Positions 25,754-35,241 of a DNA stretch of 64,000 nt are shown in pieces. A program made the position numbers and the translations under genes. The DNA lies in the NCBI RefSeq assembly GCF_007002745.1, contig NZ_SGNY01000006.1:124001-188000 (forward strand), read 5' to 3'. The stretch comes from Martinezella rhizogenes. GTDB lineage: Bacteria > Pseudomonadota > Alphaproteobacteria > Rhizobiales > Rhizobiaceae. Each line of letters opens with the position of its first letter. The stretch's first letter is position 1. The notes beneath the pieces are model-generated. The model saw nothing but the letters and a program-made list of their open reading frames with translations, ran no database searches and was not told the DNA's origin.

Positions 25754-28373
25754 TGTTCACAATCCTCTGCGGAACCACGATGACTTTCTTGGGCTCGCCA
25801 CCGGCAAGAATAGATTTGACGGCATCCAGAGCAAGGGCAGCCGCACGGACCGCATCTTGATCCGCATCGCGCGCGATTGTCAATTCACCGCGCTTCTTGC
25901 CGTTGACCTGAACCGGCATGACCACGTCGTTTTCCTCGACCAGCGAGGCGACGAAGACCGGCCATGGCGTCTGGGCCACGAGACCCTCATTGCCCAGCGC
26001 CGACCAGCATTCTTCCGCCAGATGCGGTGTCATGGGGGCGATGATACGAATGAGGATTTCAACGGCGTCACGCGCCGCTGCCTTGGCGTCGTCAGACTTG
26101 CCGCCTGCTGCGACGTCCGCAAGCGGTCCAGCCAGGGCATTGACGAGCTCGTAGATGCGGGCGATCGCCTTGTTGAAGGCGAGCTTGTCCAGATCATCCT
26201 GAACGGCCTTCAGCGTCTTGTGGGCGGCCTTGGAGGCTGCCAATCCTTCGCCCTCGGTTGCCGGCTTCGGCTTGACGTTCTTCAGCTCCCCGGCAACTTC
26301 GCCGATGATGCGCCAGACGCGCTGGACGAAGCGGTTTGCACCCTCCACCCCGGCTTCGGACCAGATGACGTCGCGATCCGGCGGAGAGTCCGACAGAACG
26401 AAGAAACGTGCGGTATCCGCCCCATAGGATGCGATGATATCGTCCGGGTCGACCACGTTCTTCTTGGACTTCGACATCTTCTCGATGGAGCCGATCTTCA
26501 CTTCCGCGCCGGAAGACAGGAGGAATGCCCGGCGTGCGCCGTCCGCCTCTTCGATGCGCAGGTCCGCGGGGGCTATCCATTCGCGGCTCATGCCTTCGCC
26601 GTGGCTATAGGTCTCGTGAACCACCATGCCCTGCGTGAACAGGCCCTTGAAGGGCTCCTTGACGCCGACATGGCCGGTCTCGCGCATGGCGCGGGTGAAG
26701 AAGCGCGAATAGAGCAGGTGCAGGATGGCATGCTCGATGCCGCCAATATATTGATCGACCGGCAGCCAGTGATTGGCAACTTTCGGGTCGGTCGGCTGGT
26801 CTTCCCACGGCGCTGTAAAGCGGGTGTAATACCAGCTGGAGTCGACGAAGGTGTCCATCGTGTCGGTTTCGCGCCGCGCGTCATGGCCGCATTGCGGGCA
26901 GGAAACGTGACGCCATGTGGGGTGGCGATCCAGCGGGTTGCCGGGCACGTCGAAAGTCACATCGTCGGGCAGCTTGACCGGCAGGTCCTTTTTCGGAACC
27001 GGAACCACGCCGCAGACTTCGCAGTGAATGACCGGGATCGGGCAACCCCAGTAACGCTGGCGGGAAATGCCCCAGTCGCGCAGGCGGAAATTGACCTTGC
27101 GTTCGGCCTGCGGTGCATTCCCCAGCATCTCGGCGGACAGCTTCTGCACGACGGCTTCGAAGGCGTCGGCCGTCTTCATGCCGTTCAGGAAGCCGGAATT
27201 GATCATCACGCCATCATCGGTGAAGGCGGTGTCTTCAACGGTAAAGCTTTCGGAGTCGGGACCTTCGGGTGCGACGACGGCCACGACCGGCAGGCCGTAT
27301 TTGCGGGCGAAGTCCAGATCGCGCTGGTCACCCGAGGGGCAGCCGAAGATTGCGCCGGTGCCGTAATCCATCAAGACGAAATTGGCGACATAGACGGGCA
27401 GTTCCCAGCTGGGATCCAGCGGGTGAACGACCTTGACGCCGGTATCGATGCCCTTCTTTTCAGCGGTTTCAAGCGCTGCCAGAGAGGTGCCATGGCGGCG
27501 GCATTCGTCGCAGAACGCGGCAATATCAGGGTTGTTCGCCGACAGTTCCTTTGCCAGCGGATGGTCGGCGGCGATCGCCAGGAAGGAGGCGCCGAACAGG
27601 GTGTCGGGACGCGTTGTATAAACGGTGATGTCGGAAAAACCTTCCGGCGCCGTCTCAGTGACGGTCTGCCAGCGCAGCGACAGGCCTTCGGAACGGCCGA
27701 TCCAGTTCTTCTGCATCAGGCGCACTTTTTCCGGCCACTGGTCCAGTTCATCCAGTTCGTCCAGCAGGTCCTGGCTGAAATCGGTGATGCGGAAGAACCA
27801 TTGCGTCAGTTCGCGCTGTTCGACCAGCGCGCCGGAGCGCCAGCCGCGGCCGTCGATCACCTGCTCATTGGCCAGAACCGTGTGGTCGACCGGGTCCCAG
27901 TTGACCTTGGACTGCTTGCGGTAAACCAGGCCCTTTTCCATGAAATCGACAAACAGCGCCTGCTGACGATGGTAATATTCCACATCGCAGGTTGCGAATT
28001 CACGGGTCCAGTCCAGTGACAGGCCCATGGATTTCAGCTGGCCGCGCATGGTGGCGATGTTCTGGTAGGTCCAGTCCTTGGGGTGGACCTTGTTCTGCAT
28101 GGCTGCGTTTTCCGCAGGCATGCCGAAGGCATCCCAGCCCATCGGGTGCAGAACGTTGAAGCCGCGCGCGCGCTTGTAACGCGCAACCACATCACCCATC
28201 GCGTAGTTGCGGACATGGCCCATATGGATGCGTCCCGAGGGATAGGGAAACATCTCCAGAACGTAATATTTCTCGCGCGGGTCGCTGTTATCGGTGACGA
28301 AAACCTTGTCTTCGTTCCATTTTTGCTGCCAGCGCGGCTCGGCGTCGCGAGGATTGTAACGTTCGATGGCCAT
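25743..28373 (-). CDS. leuS: Leucyl-tRNA synthetase
   Basis: This 876-residue class I synthetase charges tRNA-Leu. The HIGH-type motif is [20 protein letters not shown] near residues 42-60. The connective-peptide editing domain is present between about 225 and 415, including the Thr-rich and Asp segments [12 protein letters not shown] and [23 protein letters not shown] appears as [16 protein letters not shown] near residue 631. A zinc-finger-like [18 protein letters not shown] segment is present. Length matches bacterial LeuRS. It opens the leuS-lptE-holA operon and is divergent from the yggS-type gene across 191 bp. Confidence 0.97.
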   Translation of the reverse strand: MAIERYNPRDAEPRWQQKWNEDKVFVTDNSDPREKYYVLEMFPYPSGRIHMGHVRNYAMGDVVARYKRARGFNVLHPMGWDAFGMPAENAAMQNKVHPKDWTYQNIATMRGQLKSMGLSLDWTREFATCDVEYYHRQQALFVDFMEKGLVYRKQSKVNWDPVDHTVLANEQVIDGRGWRSGALVEQRELTQWFFRITDFSQDLLDELDELDQWPEKVRLMQKNWIGRSEGLSLRWQTVTETAPEGFSDITVYTTRPDTLFGASFLAIAADHPLAKELSANNPDIAAFCDECRRHGTSLAALETAEKKGIDTGVKVVHPLDPSWELPVYVANFVLMDYGTGAIFGCPSGDQRDLDFARKYGLPVVAVVAPEGPDSESFTVEDTAFTDDGVMINSGFLNGMKTADAFEAVVQKLSAEMLGNAPQAERKVNFRLRDWGISRQRYWGCPIPVIHCEVCGVVPVPKKDLPVKLPDDVTFDVPGNPLDRHPTWRHVSCPQCGHDARRETDTMDTFVDSSWYYTRFTAPWEDQPTDPKVANHWLPVDQYIGGIEHAILHLLYSRFFTRAMRETGHVGVKEPFKGLFTQGMVVHETYSHGEGMSREWIAPADLRIEEADGARRAFLLSSGAEVKIGSIEKMSKSKKNVVDPDDIIASYGADTARFFVLSDSPPDRDVIWSEAGVEGANRFVQRVWRIIGEVAGELKNVKPKPATEGEGLAASKAAHKTLKAVQDDLDKLAFNKAIARIYELVNALAGPLADVAAGGKSDDAKAAARDAVEILIRIIAPMTPHLAEECWSALGNEGLVAQTPWPVFVASLVEENDVVMPVQVNGKKRGELTIARDADQDAVRAAALALDAVKSILAGGEPKKVIVVPQRIVNIVV

Positions 28374-28564
28374 TGTCTAAAATTCCGGGTATCGAGGGGA
28401 AAAATTTGCGCTGACCTTCACCATGAAACGACCGGGGCGTCAAGTTTGGCGGGGCATTCGGGCGTTCAATCTTGGTCAGCGTGCCTCAAATGGTGCTAAA
28501 GGTGCTTGGCATCAAGGTAATCGGCGTCTAGTTAGCGGTTCGAACGGTTTAAAAAGGTCTTGTG

Positions 28565-29224
28565 ATGGAAATCGAAGCACGTCTTGAAGATGTCAGGCAG
28601 CGCATTGCGGATGTTGCGGAAAAATCCGGCCGCAAGGCGACGGATGTTGCCCTGGTTGCTGTCTCGAAGACATTCGACGCAGAAGCGATCCAGCCCATCA
28701 TCGATGCCGGCCAGCGCGCGTTTGGCGAAAACCGCGTGCAGGAAGCACAGGGCAAGTGGCCTGCCCTCAAGGAGAAGACATCTGATATCGAGCTGCATCT
28801 GATCGGCCCGCTGCAATCCAACAAGGCGGCAGATGCGGTGGCGCTGTTTGACGTCGTGCAGAGTATCGACCGGGAAAAGATCGCCCGCGCGCTTGCCGAA
28901 GAATGTGCCAGACAGGACCGCAGCCTGCGATTTTATGTGCAGGTCAACACCGGCCTCGAGCCGCAGAAGACCGGCATCGATCCGCGTGAAACCGTTGCTT
29001 TCGTTGCTTTTTGCCGCGACGAGTTGAAATTGTCGGTCGAGGGATTGATGTGCATTCCGCCGGCAGAAGAAAATCCCGGGCCGCATTTTGCGCTTCTGGC
29101 CAAGCTTGCCGGGCAATGCGGCCTTGAGAAGCTTTCCATGGGCATGTCCGGCGATTTTGAAACCGCCGTCGAGTTCGGCGCCACCAGCGTTCGGGTGGGC
29201 TCGGCGATCTTCGGCAGCCGGTAA
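28565..29224 (+). CDS. YggS/PROSC-family pyridoxal-phosphate homeostasis protein
   Basis: This 219-residue single-domain PLP protein has a fold-type III barrel. The PLP lysine is Lys35 in VALVAVSKTFD, and the family blocks GENRVQEAQGKWP, LHLIGPLQSNKAADA and LSMGMSGDFETAVEFGATSVRVGSAIFG are all present. Members keep free PLP low and affect amino-acid and keto-acid metabolism without a known reaction of their own. I chose the ATG at 28565, which follows AAAAGG; a GTG directly before it is in frame but unnecessary. It is a single gene converging on trcR. Confidence 0.94.
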   Translation: MEIEARLEDVRQRIADVAEKSGRKATDVALVAVSKTFDAEAIQPIIDAGQRAFGENRVQEAQGKWPALKEKTSDIELHLIGPLQSNKAADAVALFDVVQSIDREKIARALAEECARQDRSLRFYVQVNTGLEPQKTGIDPRETVAFVAFCRDELKLSVEGLMCIPPAEENPGPHFALLAKLAGQCGLEKLSMGMSGDFETAVEFGATSVRVGSAIFGSR

Positions 29225-29231
29225 AATCCTT

Positions 29232-29266
29232 AAAAATAAAAAACCCGGCGCTGCGGCCGGGTTTCA
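29232..29266 (-). terminator. trcR/yggS terminator
   Basis: AAACCCGGC (29241-29249) pairs with GCCGGGTTT (29255-29263). On the minus strand it continues TTTTTATTTTTA, a good U tract for trcR. For the opposing yggS-type gene the tail is weak. Confidence 0.82.
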
Positions 29267-29285
29267 AATGTCGGAAAGACTTCGA

Positions 29286-29987
29286 TCAGTATTGATCGTC
29301 CTCGTCTTCGTCCTTCGGTGCAGACTTCAGCGAGGAGAGCTTCTTGAACACGGCGTCGGCGTCGATCTGCTCTTCTTCCTCACGCTGGAAGTTGTAATCC
29401 AGACCTTCCGTCGCCGTTGCCGGCTGCAGTGTGTTGCCAAGCTCTTCGGCTGTTGGCAGCGGACGGCCGCGCGAAGCGCGTTCGACTTCAAGGTCAAGAT
29501 CGATCTGGCTGCAGAGGCCGAGCGTTACCGGATCCATCGGCGTCAGGTTGGCCGAGTTCCAATGGGTGCGGTCGCGAATCTGCTCGATGGTGGACTTGGT
29601 GGTGCCGACGAGACGCGAAATCTGTGCGTCCTTCAGTTCCGGATGGTTGCGAACCAGCCAGAGAATGGCGTTCGGACGGTCCTGGCGCTTGGAAACCGGC
29701 GTATAACGCGGGCCACGGCGCTTGGATTCCGGCACGCGCACCTTCGGCTCGGAAAGCTTGAGCTTGTGGTTGGGGTTGCCTTCGGCGCGGGCGATCTCGT
29801 CGCGGGAAAGCTGTCCCGTCGCGATCGGATCGAGACCCTTGATGCCCTGTGCGGCTTCACCGTCGGCAATCGCCTTGACTTCCAGCGGATGCAATTTGCA
29901 GAACGTGGCTATCTGGTCGAACGACAGCGCGGTGTTGTCAACCAGCCATACAGCAGTTGCCTTTGGCATGAGCAATTGTTGAGCCAT
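29286..29987 (-). CDS. trcR: DUF1013 cell-cycle transcription regulator TrcR
   Basis: This 233-residue protein belongs to DUF1013, conserved through alphaproteobacteria. In Caulobacter, TrcR travels with RNA polymerase and controls cell-cycle promoters. Recognisable family segments are MAQQLLMPKATAVWLVDNTA at the start, PRYTPVSKRQDRPNAILWLV, and an HTH-like DAQISRLVGTTKSTIEQIRD. The acidic tail ends DEDEDDQY. I chose the ATG at 29987 because AAGGAC precedes it and the family begins there; the open frame extends 18 codons further upstream without support. It is divergent from acs. Confidence 0.9.
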   Translation of the reverse strand: MAQQLLMPKATAVWLVDNTALSFDQIATFCKLHPLEVKAIADGEAAQGIKGLDPIATGQLSRDEIARAEGNPNHKLKLSEPKVRVPESKRRGPRYTPVSKRQDRPNAILWLVRNHPELKDAQISRLVGTTKSTIEQIRDRTHWNSANLTPMDPVTLGLCSQIDLDLEVERASRGRPLPTAEELGNTLQPATATEGLDYNFQREEEEQIDADAVFKKLSSLKSAPKDEDEDDQY

Positions 29988-30082
29988 AGATACAGTCCTT
30001 CTGTCCGTCCGCGCCGGTGTCGCGGGCGTGGTATCAACCACTGAATTTCCGGAATATGACGGCTCTATAGCGGCATTGCATC

Positions 30083-30096
30083 AGAATTGCAATTCT
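30083..30096. promoter_or_regulatory. Perfect palindrome in the trcR-acs divergent region
   Basis: AGAATTGCAATTCT is a perfect 14-bp palindrome, 96 bp before trcR and 127 bp before acs. Close by, ACAAA-TGACC-TTTGT (about 30104-30118) is another short inverted repeat. Either could bind a regulator; none can be named. Confidence 0.35.
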
Positions 30097-30222
30097 TTGT
30101 GAAACAAATGACCTTTGTCTAATTGCCGTGTGCATTTGAACTGCTATGAATTCAACACATGCCTGAGGTGGGAGTCTCAAGGCGCGCTCATAACAGGACA
30201 TACTTGGTTTCAGGAGGAGTTT

Positions 30223-32178
30223 ATGTCTGCCAAAATCTACCCGGTGCTCAAATCGGCGAAAGCCCGCACGCTCATCGACAATGAGCGGTACCAGAAATGG
30301 TATCAGGAGAGCGTCGAGGATCCGGAAAAATTCTGGGACAAGCACGGCCGGCGGATCGACTGGTTCAAGCCCTATACCAAGGTCAAGAACACCTCCTTCA
30401 AGGGACGTGTGCCGATCAAGTGGTTCGAGGATGGCCTGACGAACGTCTCCTACAACTGTATCGACAGGCATCTGAAGACGCATGGCGAGCGCACGGCGAT
30501 CATCTGGGAAGGCGACAATCCCTATATCGACAAGAAGATCACCTATAACCAGCTCTATGATTATGTCTGCCGTCTGGCCAATGTGCTGAAGAAGCACGGC
30601 GTCAAGAAGGGTGACCGCGTCACCATCTACATGCCGATGATCCCCGAGGCGGCCTATGCCATGCTCGCCTGCGCCCGCATCGGTGCCGTGCATTCCGTCG
30701 TTTTTGGCGGCTTCTCGCCGGAAGCGCTGGCCGGCCGTATCGTCGACTGCGAATCAACCTTCGTCATCACCTGCGATGAAGGCGTGCGCGGCGGCAAGCC
30801 GATCCCGCTCAAGGAAAACACCGACAAGGCGATCGATATTGCCGCCAAGCAATATGTCATCGTCAACAAGGTTCTTGTCGTGCGCCGCACCGGCGGCAAG
30901 ACCGGATGGGCGCCGGGCCGCGATATCTGGTACCATCAGGAAATCGCCACGGTGAAACCGGATTGCCCGCCGGCGAAGATGCGGGCGGAAGATCCACTGT
31001 TCATCCTCTACACATCGGGTTCCACCGGCAAGCCGAAGGGCGTTCTGCACACGACGGGTGGTTACCTCGTCTATACGTCGATGACGCATGAATATGTGTT
31101 CGACTACAAGGATGGCGAGGTCTTCTGGTGTACGGCGGATGTCGGCTGGGTTACCGGCCATTCCTACATCGTCTACGGGCCGCTTGCGAATTGTGCGACG
31201 ACGCTGATGTTCGAAGGCGTTCCCAACTTCCCGGATCAGGGTCGTTTCTGGGAAGTCATCGACAAGCACAAGGTCAATATCTTCTATACCGCACCGACGG
31301 CGCTCCGGTCGCTGATGGGGGCGGGCGACCAGTTCGTCACGCGTTCGTCGCGAGAAAGCCTGCGGCTGCTTGGAACGGTCGGTGAGCCGATCAATCCGGA
31401 AGCGTGGGAGTGGTATTACCATGTGGTCGGCGAGGACAAGAGCCCGATCGTCGACACCTGGTGGCAGACGGAAACGGGTGGCATTCTGATATCGCCGTTG
31501 CCGGGTGCGACCGATCTGAAACCGGGTTCGGCGACGCGGCCATTCTTCGGCGTGCAGCCGCAGCTTGTCGATGCTGAAGGCAATGTGCTGGAAGGGCCGG
31601 CCGACGGCAATCTCTGCATCACCGACAGCTGGCCGGGCCAGTCACGGTCGGTTTATGGCGATCACCAGCGCTTTGTCGATACGTACTTCTCGACCTACAA
31701 GGGTAAGTATTTCACTGGCGATGGCTGCCGGCGTGACGAGGACGGTTATTACTGGATCACTGGTCGCGTCGATGACGTGCTGAACGTCTCCGGTCACCGT
31801 CTCGGCACGGCCGAAGTCGAATCCGCGCTGGTGTCGCATCACCTCGTTTCGGAAGCGGCCGTGGTCGGTTATCCGCACCCCATCAAGGGACAGGGCATTT
31901 ATTGCTATGTCACGCTGATGGCGGGGCAGAATGGCGATTATGCGCTGCGCGAAGAGCTGGTGAAGCATGTGCGCAACGAGATCGGGCCGGTTGCAACGCC
32001 GGACAAGATCCAGTTCGCACCGGGCCTGCCCAAGACCCGCTCCGGCAAGATCATGCGTCGTATTCTGCGCAAGATCGCCGAGGATGATTTTGGTGCGCTG
32101 GGGGATACGTCGACGCTTGCCGATCCGGCAGTGGTGGAAGACCTCATCGCCAACCGTCAGAACCGCACGGCGTCCTGA
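30223..32178 (+). CDS. acs: Acetyl-CoA synthetase
   Basis: This 651-residue AMP-forming enzyme activates acetate to acetyl-CoA. Signature [18 protein letters not shown] begins near residue 263. The adenylation-domain segment is [21 protein letters not shown]. The regulatory lysine falls exactly at Lys609 in [13 protein letters not shown], the residue acetylated in well-studied homologues. I chose the ATG at 30223 after a strong CAGGAGGAG; the frame is open for another 36 codons upstream, giving a non-family extension. Length matches the family (about 650). It stands alone, divergent from trcR. Confidence 0.96.
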   Translation: MSAKIYPVLKSAKARTLIDNERYQKWYQESVEDPEKFWDKHGRRIDWFKPYTKVKNTSFKGRVPIKWFEDGLTNVSYNCIDRHLKTHGERTAIIWEGDNPYIDKKITYNQLYDYVCRLANVLKKHGVKKGDRVTIYMPMIPEAAYAMLACARIGAVHSVVFGGFSPEALAGRIVDCESTFVITCDEGVRGGKPIPLKENTDKAIDIAAKQYVIVNKVLVVRRTGGKTGWAPGRDIWYHQEIATVKPDCPPAKMRAEDPLFILYTSGSTGKPKGVLHTTGGYLVYTSMTHEYVFDYKDGEVFWCTADVGWVTGHSYIVYGPLANCATTLMFEGVPNFPDQGRFWEVIDKHKVNIFYTAPTALRSLMGAGDQFVTRSSRESLRLLGTVGEPINPEAWEWYYHVVGEDKSPIVDTWWQTETGGILISPLPGATDLKPGSATRPFFGVQPQLVDAEGNVLEGPADGNLCITDSWPGQSRSVYGDHQRFVDTYFSTYKGKYFTGDGCRRDEDGYYWITGRVDDVLNVSGHRLGTAEVESALVSHHLVSEAAVVGYPHPIKGQGIYCYVTLMAGQNGDYALREELVKHVRNEIGPVATPDKIQFAPGLPKTRSGKIMRRILRKIAEDDFGALGDTSTLADPAVVEDLIANRQNRTAS

Positions 32179-32187
32179 TTTTCTGGA

Positions 32188-32213
32188 AAGGCTGCTTCGG
32201 CGGCCTTTTTCTT
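32188..32213 (+). terminator. acs intrinsic terminator
   Basis: AAGGCTGC-TTCG-GCGGCCTT followed by TTTC, 9 nt after the acs stop. The UUCG loop is a stable tetraloop. Confidence 0.85.
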
Positions 32214-32224
32214 TCCGCAAACGA

Positions 32225-32254
32225 AAACACCCGGAAGCGAACTTCCGGGTGTTT
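32225..32254 (-). terminator. TRAP operon intrinsic terminator
   Basis: AAACACCCGGAAG (32225-32237) pairs with CTTCCGGGTGTTT (32242-32254) around CGAA. On the minus strand it follows the dctP stop by about 20 nt and ends GTGTTTTCGT. Confidence 0.85.
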
Positions 32255-32274
32255 CTTATTCAGTACAGACAGGA

Positions 32275-33282
32275 TTACTGGCCGCGGATTTTCTTCAGGT
32301 CGGCCAGAACGGCGTCAACAACGTCCGCACCGATTTCAGCCTTGTGCTTTTCGTAAACGACCATCGACTTCTCGCGGATACGCGCCTGCTCTTCCGGAGA
32401 CAGCGAGTTGACCTCGAGACCGGCAGCCTTGATCTTTTCCAGCGACTTCTGGTTCAGTTCGCGGATGACCTTACGCTCTTCGTCGCGGCCGACGACTGCG
32501 CATTCACGCAGGGCCGTCTGCTCTTCGGGCGTGTAGCTGTCGAAAATCGGCTTGGAGAAGAGGAAGAGGAACGGCGTGTAAGCGTGGTTCGTCTCGGTGA
32601 TGTACTTCTGCACCTCATAGAACTTGGAGGTGTCGATCGTCACATAGGGGTTTTCCTGCGCGTCGATCGCGTTGGTTTCAAGCGCCGAGAAGACTTCGCC
32701 GAAAGCCATCGGCGTCGCGTTGGCGCCGAGGTTCTGGAAGGTGTCGAGGAAGATGTTGTTCTGCATCACGCGGACCTTGAGGCCCGAGAAATCTTCCCAC
32801 TTGTTCACGGCATGCTTGGAGTTCGACAGGTTGCGGAAGCCGTTTTCCCAGTAGGCCAGGTTTACGAGGCCCTGTTCTTCCAGCTTCTTGTTCATCATGT
32901 CGCCAAAAGCGCCGTCCATGACCGCGTCAGCTTCCTTGTCGTTCGCAAAGAGGAACGGCAGGTCGAAGACGCCGAGCGACGGGATGAGACCGACGAGCGG
33001 CGACGAGGACGTCACGACGGCTTCCTGAACGCCGGAGCGCAGGGCCTGTGTTGCCTGAAGGTCACCGCCGAGAGCGCCGCCCCAGAATGCCGTCAGCTTC
33101 AGCTTGCCGCCCGACTTGTCGTCGAGGCAGGCCTGCATTGCCTTGATGCCGTTGCCGACCGGGTGATCCTGGTTGATGCCGTTCGAAACACGGATGTTAC
33201 GGCTATTGAATTCGGCCATTGCCGGCGCAGCGGCGCCTACGGCGAAAGCGATGGCCGTGGTGGTCAGAAGAAGCTTTCTCAT
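32275..33282 (-). CDS. TRAP transporter solute-binding protein (DctP family)
   Basis: This 335-residue periplasmic binding protein has a clear Sec signal (LLLTTTAIAFAVGAAAPAMA, cleavage after about residue 23). The fold's carboxylate-binding Arg is expected in FSGLKVRVMQNNIFLDTFQ. A second hallmark is NAIDAQENPYVTIDTSKFYEV, where most relatives have DGQENP. It captures an organic acid and hands it to the DctQM membrane unit. The linked sugar-acid enzymes suggest an aldonate-type ligand; that is inference. It is the last gene of the operon, 30 bp after dctM. Confidence 0.93.
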   Translation of the reverse strand: MRKLLLTTTAIAFAVGAAAPAMAEFNSRNIRVSNGINQDHPVGNGIKAMQACLDDKSGGKLKLTAFWGGALGGDLQATQALRSGVQEAVVTSSSPLVGLIPSLGVFDLPFLFANDKEADAVMDGAFGDMMNKKLEEQGLVNLAYWENGFRNLSNSKHAVNKWEDFSGLKVRVMQNNIFLDTFQNLGANATPMAFGEVFSALETNAIDAQENPYVTIDTSKFYEVQKYITETNHAYTPFLFLFSKPIFDSYTPEEQTALRECAVVGRDEERKVIRELNQKSLEKIKAAGLEVNSLSPEEQARIREKSMVVYEKHKAEIGADVVDAVLADLKKIRGQ

Positions 33283-33312
33283 AATATCCTCCCTTGGATT
33301 GTGTTCGAGAAA

Positions 33313-34590
33313 TTAACGAAGGTACTGCAACGGAACCATGACGATGTCGGGGAAAATCACCAGCAGCGCCAGGACGATGGTTTCGGCAACGAGGAACGGC
33401 CAGACGCCGATCGTGACCTTGCCGAGCGGGATGCGGCCGACGCCGCTGACGACGTTGAGAACCACGCCGACCGGAGGGGTAATCAGGCCGATGGCGTTGT
33501 TGATGATGAAGAGAACGCCGAAATAGACCGGGTCGATGCCCGCCTGCTTGATGATGGGCATCAGAACAGGCGTGAGGATCAGGATGGTCGGCGTCAGGTC
33601 GAGCGCGGTGCCGACGATGAAGACCAGTACCATGATGACGACCATCAGCAGCATCGGACGATCGATCAGCGGCTCGATATAGCTTGCGACTTCGTTCGGA
33701 ATGTTCGCTGCCGTGATGAGCCATGCCGAGACGAGCGCTGCGCAGACGAGGAACATGATGATCGAGGTGCTCTTGGCGGCGCGCAGAAGCACATGGAAGA
33801 GATCCGCCGGCTTCAGTTCGCGGTAGATCACCATGCCGACGAAAAGCGCGTAGGCGGCGGCCACGACGGCGGCTTCCGTCGGCGTCATGATGCCGGCCTT
33901 GATGCCGCCCAGAATGATGACGGGCATGCCCAGCGCCCAGCCGGCACGTGCGGTGGCGATGAGGCGTTCCTTGGCGGTGGTTTTCGGCAGCGGCTTGATG
34001 TTGTCCTTGCGCACCACGATCAGCCAGGCGACGATCAGCGAAATGCCCATCAGAATGCCGGGAACGATACCTGCAAGGAACAGCTGGGTGATCGAGACGT
34101 TGGCGGCGACACCGAAAACGATGAAGGCCATGGACGGCGGAATGACCGGGGCGATGATGCCGCCTGCGGCGATGAGACCACCGGAGCGCGGAATATTGTA
34201 CCCGGCCTTGGCCATCATTGGGATGAGGATTGCGGCAAGAGCTGCGGTATCAGCTGCTGCCGAACCGGAGATGCTGGCCATGATGATGGCTGCGACGATG
34301 GCAACGATGCCGAGGCCGCCCCTGATATGGCCGACGCAGGCAATAGCGAAATCAATGATGCGGCGCGACAGGCCGCCGGAATTCATCAGTTCGCCAGCCA
34401 GAATGAAGAAGGGAATGGCGAGCAGCGTGAAGGTGTCGGCGCCCGAAATCATGTTCTGGGCGATGATCGCGGTGTTGAACATGCCCATGTACCACATGAG
34501 CACGACGCCGCAGAACATCAGCGAGAAAGCGACGGGAACGCCAATCGCCATGGCTCCCAGAAGAGAGCCGATAAAAACGAGAAGGGTCAT
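33313..34590 (-). CDS. TRAP transporter large permease (DctM family)
   Basis: This 425-residue protein with about twelve membrane segments forms the sodium-coupled translocation path of a TRAP transporter. Family features include the start TLLVFIGSLLGAMAIGVPVAFSL and the conserved ILAGELMNSGGLSRRIIDFA. Further on are GSAAADTAALAAILIPMM, GGIIAPVIPPSMAFIVFG and LITPPVGVVLNVVSGV near the C-terminus. It begins 4 bp after dctQ ends and is followed by dctP. Confidence 0.94.
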   Translation of the reverse strand: MTLLVFIGSLLGAMAIGVPVAFSLMFCGVVLMWYMGMFNTAIIAQNMISGADTFTLLAIPFFILAGELMNSGGLSRRIIDFAIACVGHIRGGLGIVAIVAAIIMASISGSAAADTAALAAILIPMMAKAGYNIPRSGGLIAAGGIIAPVIPPSMAFIVFGVAANVSITQLFLAGIVPGILMGISLIVAWLIVVRKDNIKPLPKTTAKERLIATARAGWALGMPVIILGGIKAGIMTPTEAAVVAAAYALFVGMVIYRELKPADLFHVLLRAAKSTSIIMFLVCAALVSAWLITAANIPNEVASYIEPLIDRPMLLMVVIMVLVFIVGTALDLTPTILILTPVLMPIIKQAGIDPVYFGVLFIINNAIGLITPPVGVVLNVVSGVGRIPLGKVTIGVWPFLVAETIVLALLVIFPDIVMVPLQYLR

Positions 34591-34594
34591 GGTA

Positions 34595-35125
34595 TCAGCG
34601 CTCCGAAAGCTGTTCGATCGTCAGGTTCTCGCCCGCAAACTGGGCGATTTCGTCTTCTGTGACGCGGCCCGTCAAAAGACGGTACAGGCGTTCCAGTGCG
34701 ATGATGAACATCAGGCCGCCGGTGAACATGCCGATGCCATAGACCCAGATCATCGACAGCTTGGTAACCGGCGCATGCATGCTGGCATTGATGCCGGACT
34801 GCTTCCAGGTTCCCCAGAAGAAGATGGCGGAACAGGCCAGAATGATGATGTTCGACGCAATCATGCAGACGATGCGGGCACGGCGGGAGAGGAACATCAC
34901 GAGCGTTTCGATGCCCATGTGACTGTTCTCGCGAAATGTCAGCACGGCGCCGATGAAGGTCAGCCAGACGAAGAAATAACGCGACAGTTCTTCCGAGACG
35001 TTGATGCCGGAATTCATCGTGTAACGCATGACGACGTTGACGAAGACCATGATCGACATGCCGGCGAGCAGCAGGACGAGAATGATTTCGAGAATCCGGT
35101 AAAAGAGATTGATGGTCTTTGGCAT
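34595..35125 (-). CDS. TRAP transporter small permease (DctQ family)
   Basis: This 176-residue protein with four membrane helices pairs with DctM. Recognisable are ILEIILVLLLAGMSIMVFVN, the conserved SEELSRYFFVWLTFIGAVL, and RENSHMGIETLVMFLSRRAR. I chose the ATG at 35125 because GGAGGGG precedes it and the usual short N-terminus results. The open frame runs 58 codons further upstream through a hairpin that is better read as intergenic. Confidence 0.92.
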   Translation of the reverse strand: MPKTINLFYRILEIILVLLLAGMSIMVFVNVVMRYTMNSGINVSEELSRYFFVWLTFIGAVLTFRENSHMGIETLVMFLSRRARIVCMIASNIIILACSAIFFWGTWKQSGINASMHAPVTKLSMIWVYGIGMFTGGLMFIIALERLYRLLTGRVTEDEIAQFAGENLTIEQLSER

Positions 35126-35198
35126 TTTCCCCTCCCGAAGAAACATCTGGAGCATTTTCGGCGAAGGATCGCCGTCAATGCGCCACCTATTGGTTTTC

Positions 35199-35241
35199 GC
35201 AATTCCCGACGCAAAACCGCGATGCGGTTTTGCTGAATTGC
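35199..35241. repeat. REP-like hairpin between the FAH-type gene and dctQ
   Basis: GCAAAACCGC (35211-35220) and GCGGTTTTGC (35224-35233) form a perfect ten-pair stem with a GAT loop, and flanking AATTC/GAATT allow an interrupted extension. It follows the FAH-type stop within a 116-bp gap. The form resembles the short palindromic elements common between genes in Rhizobiaceae, by memory. It could lower dctQMP expression relative to the first gene. Confidence 0.55.

Noticed and set aside
25857-28019. 720-codon frame opposite leuS, and 32344-34662 opposite the TRAP genes
   Set aside because: Both are antisense to certain genes over their full length and look like GC-driven open frames.
30115-30222. 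N-terminal extension of acs by 36 codons
   Set aside because: CAGGAGGAG directly before the ATG at 30223 and the family length both favour the downstream start; with it Lys609 falls at the canonical position.
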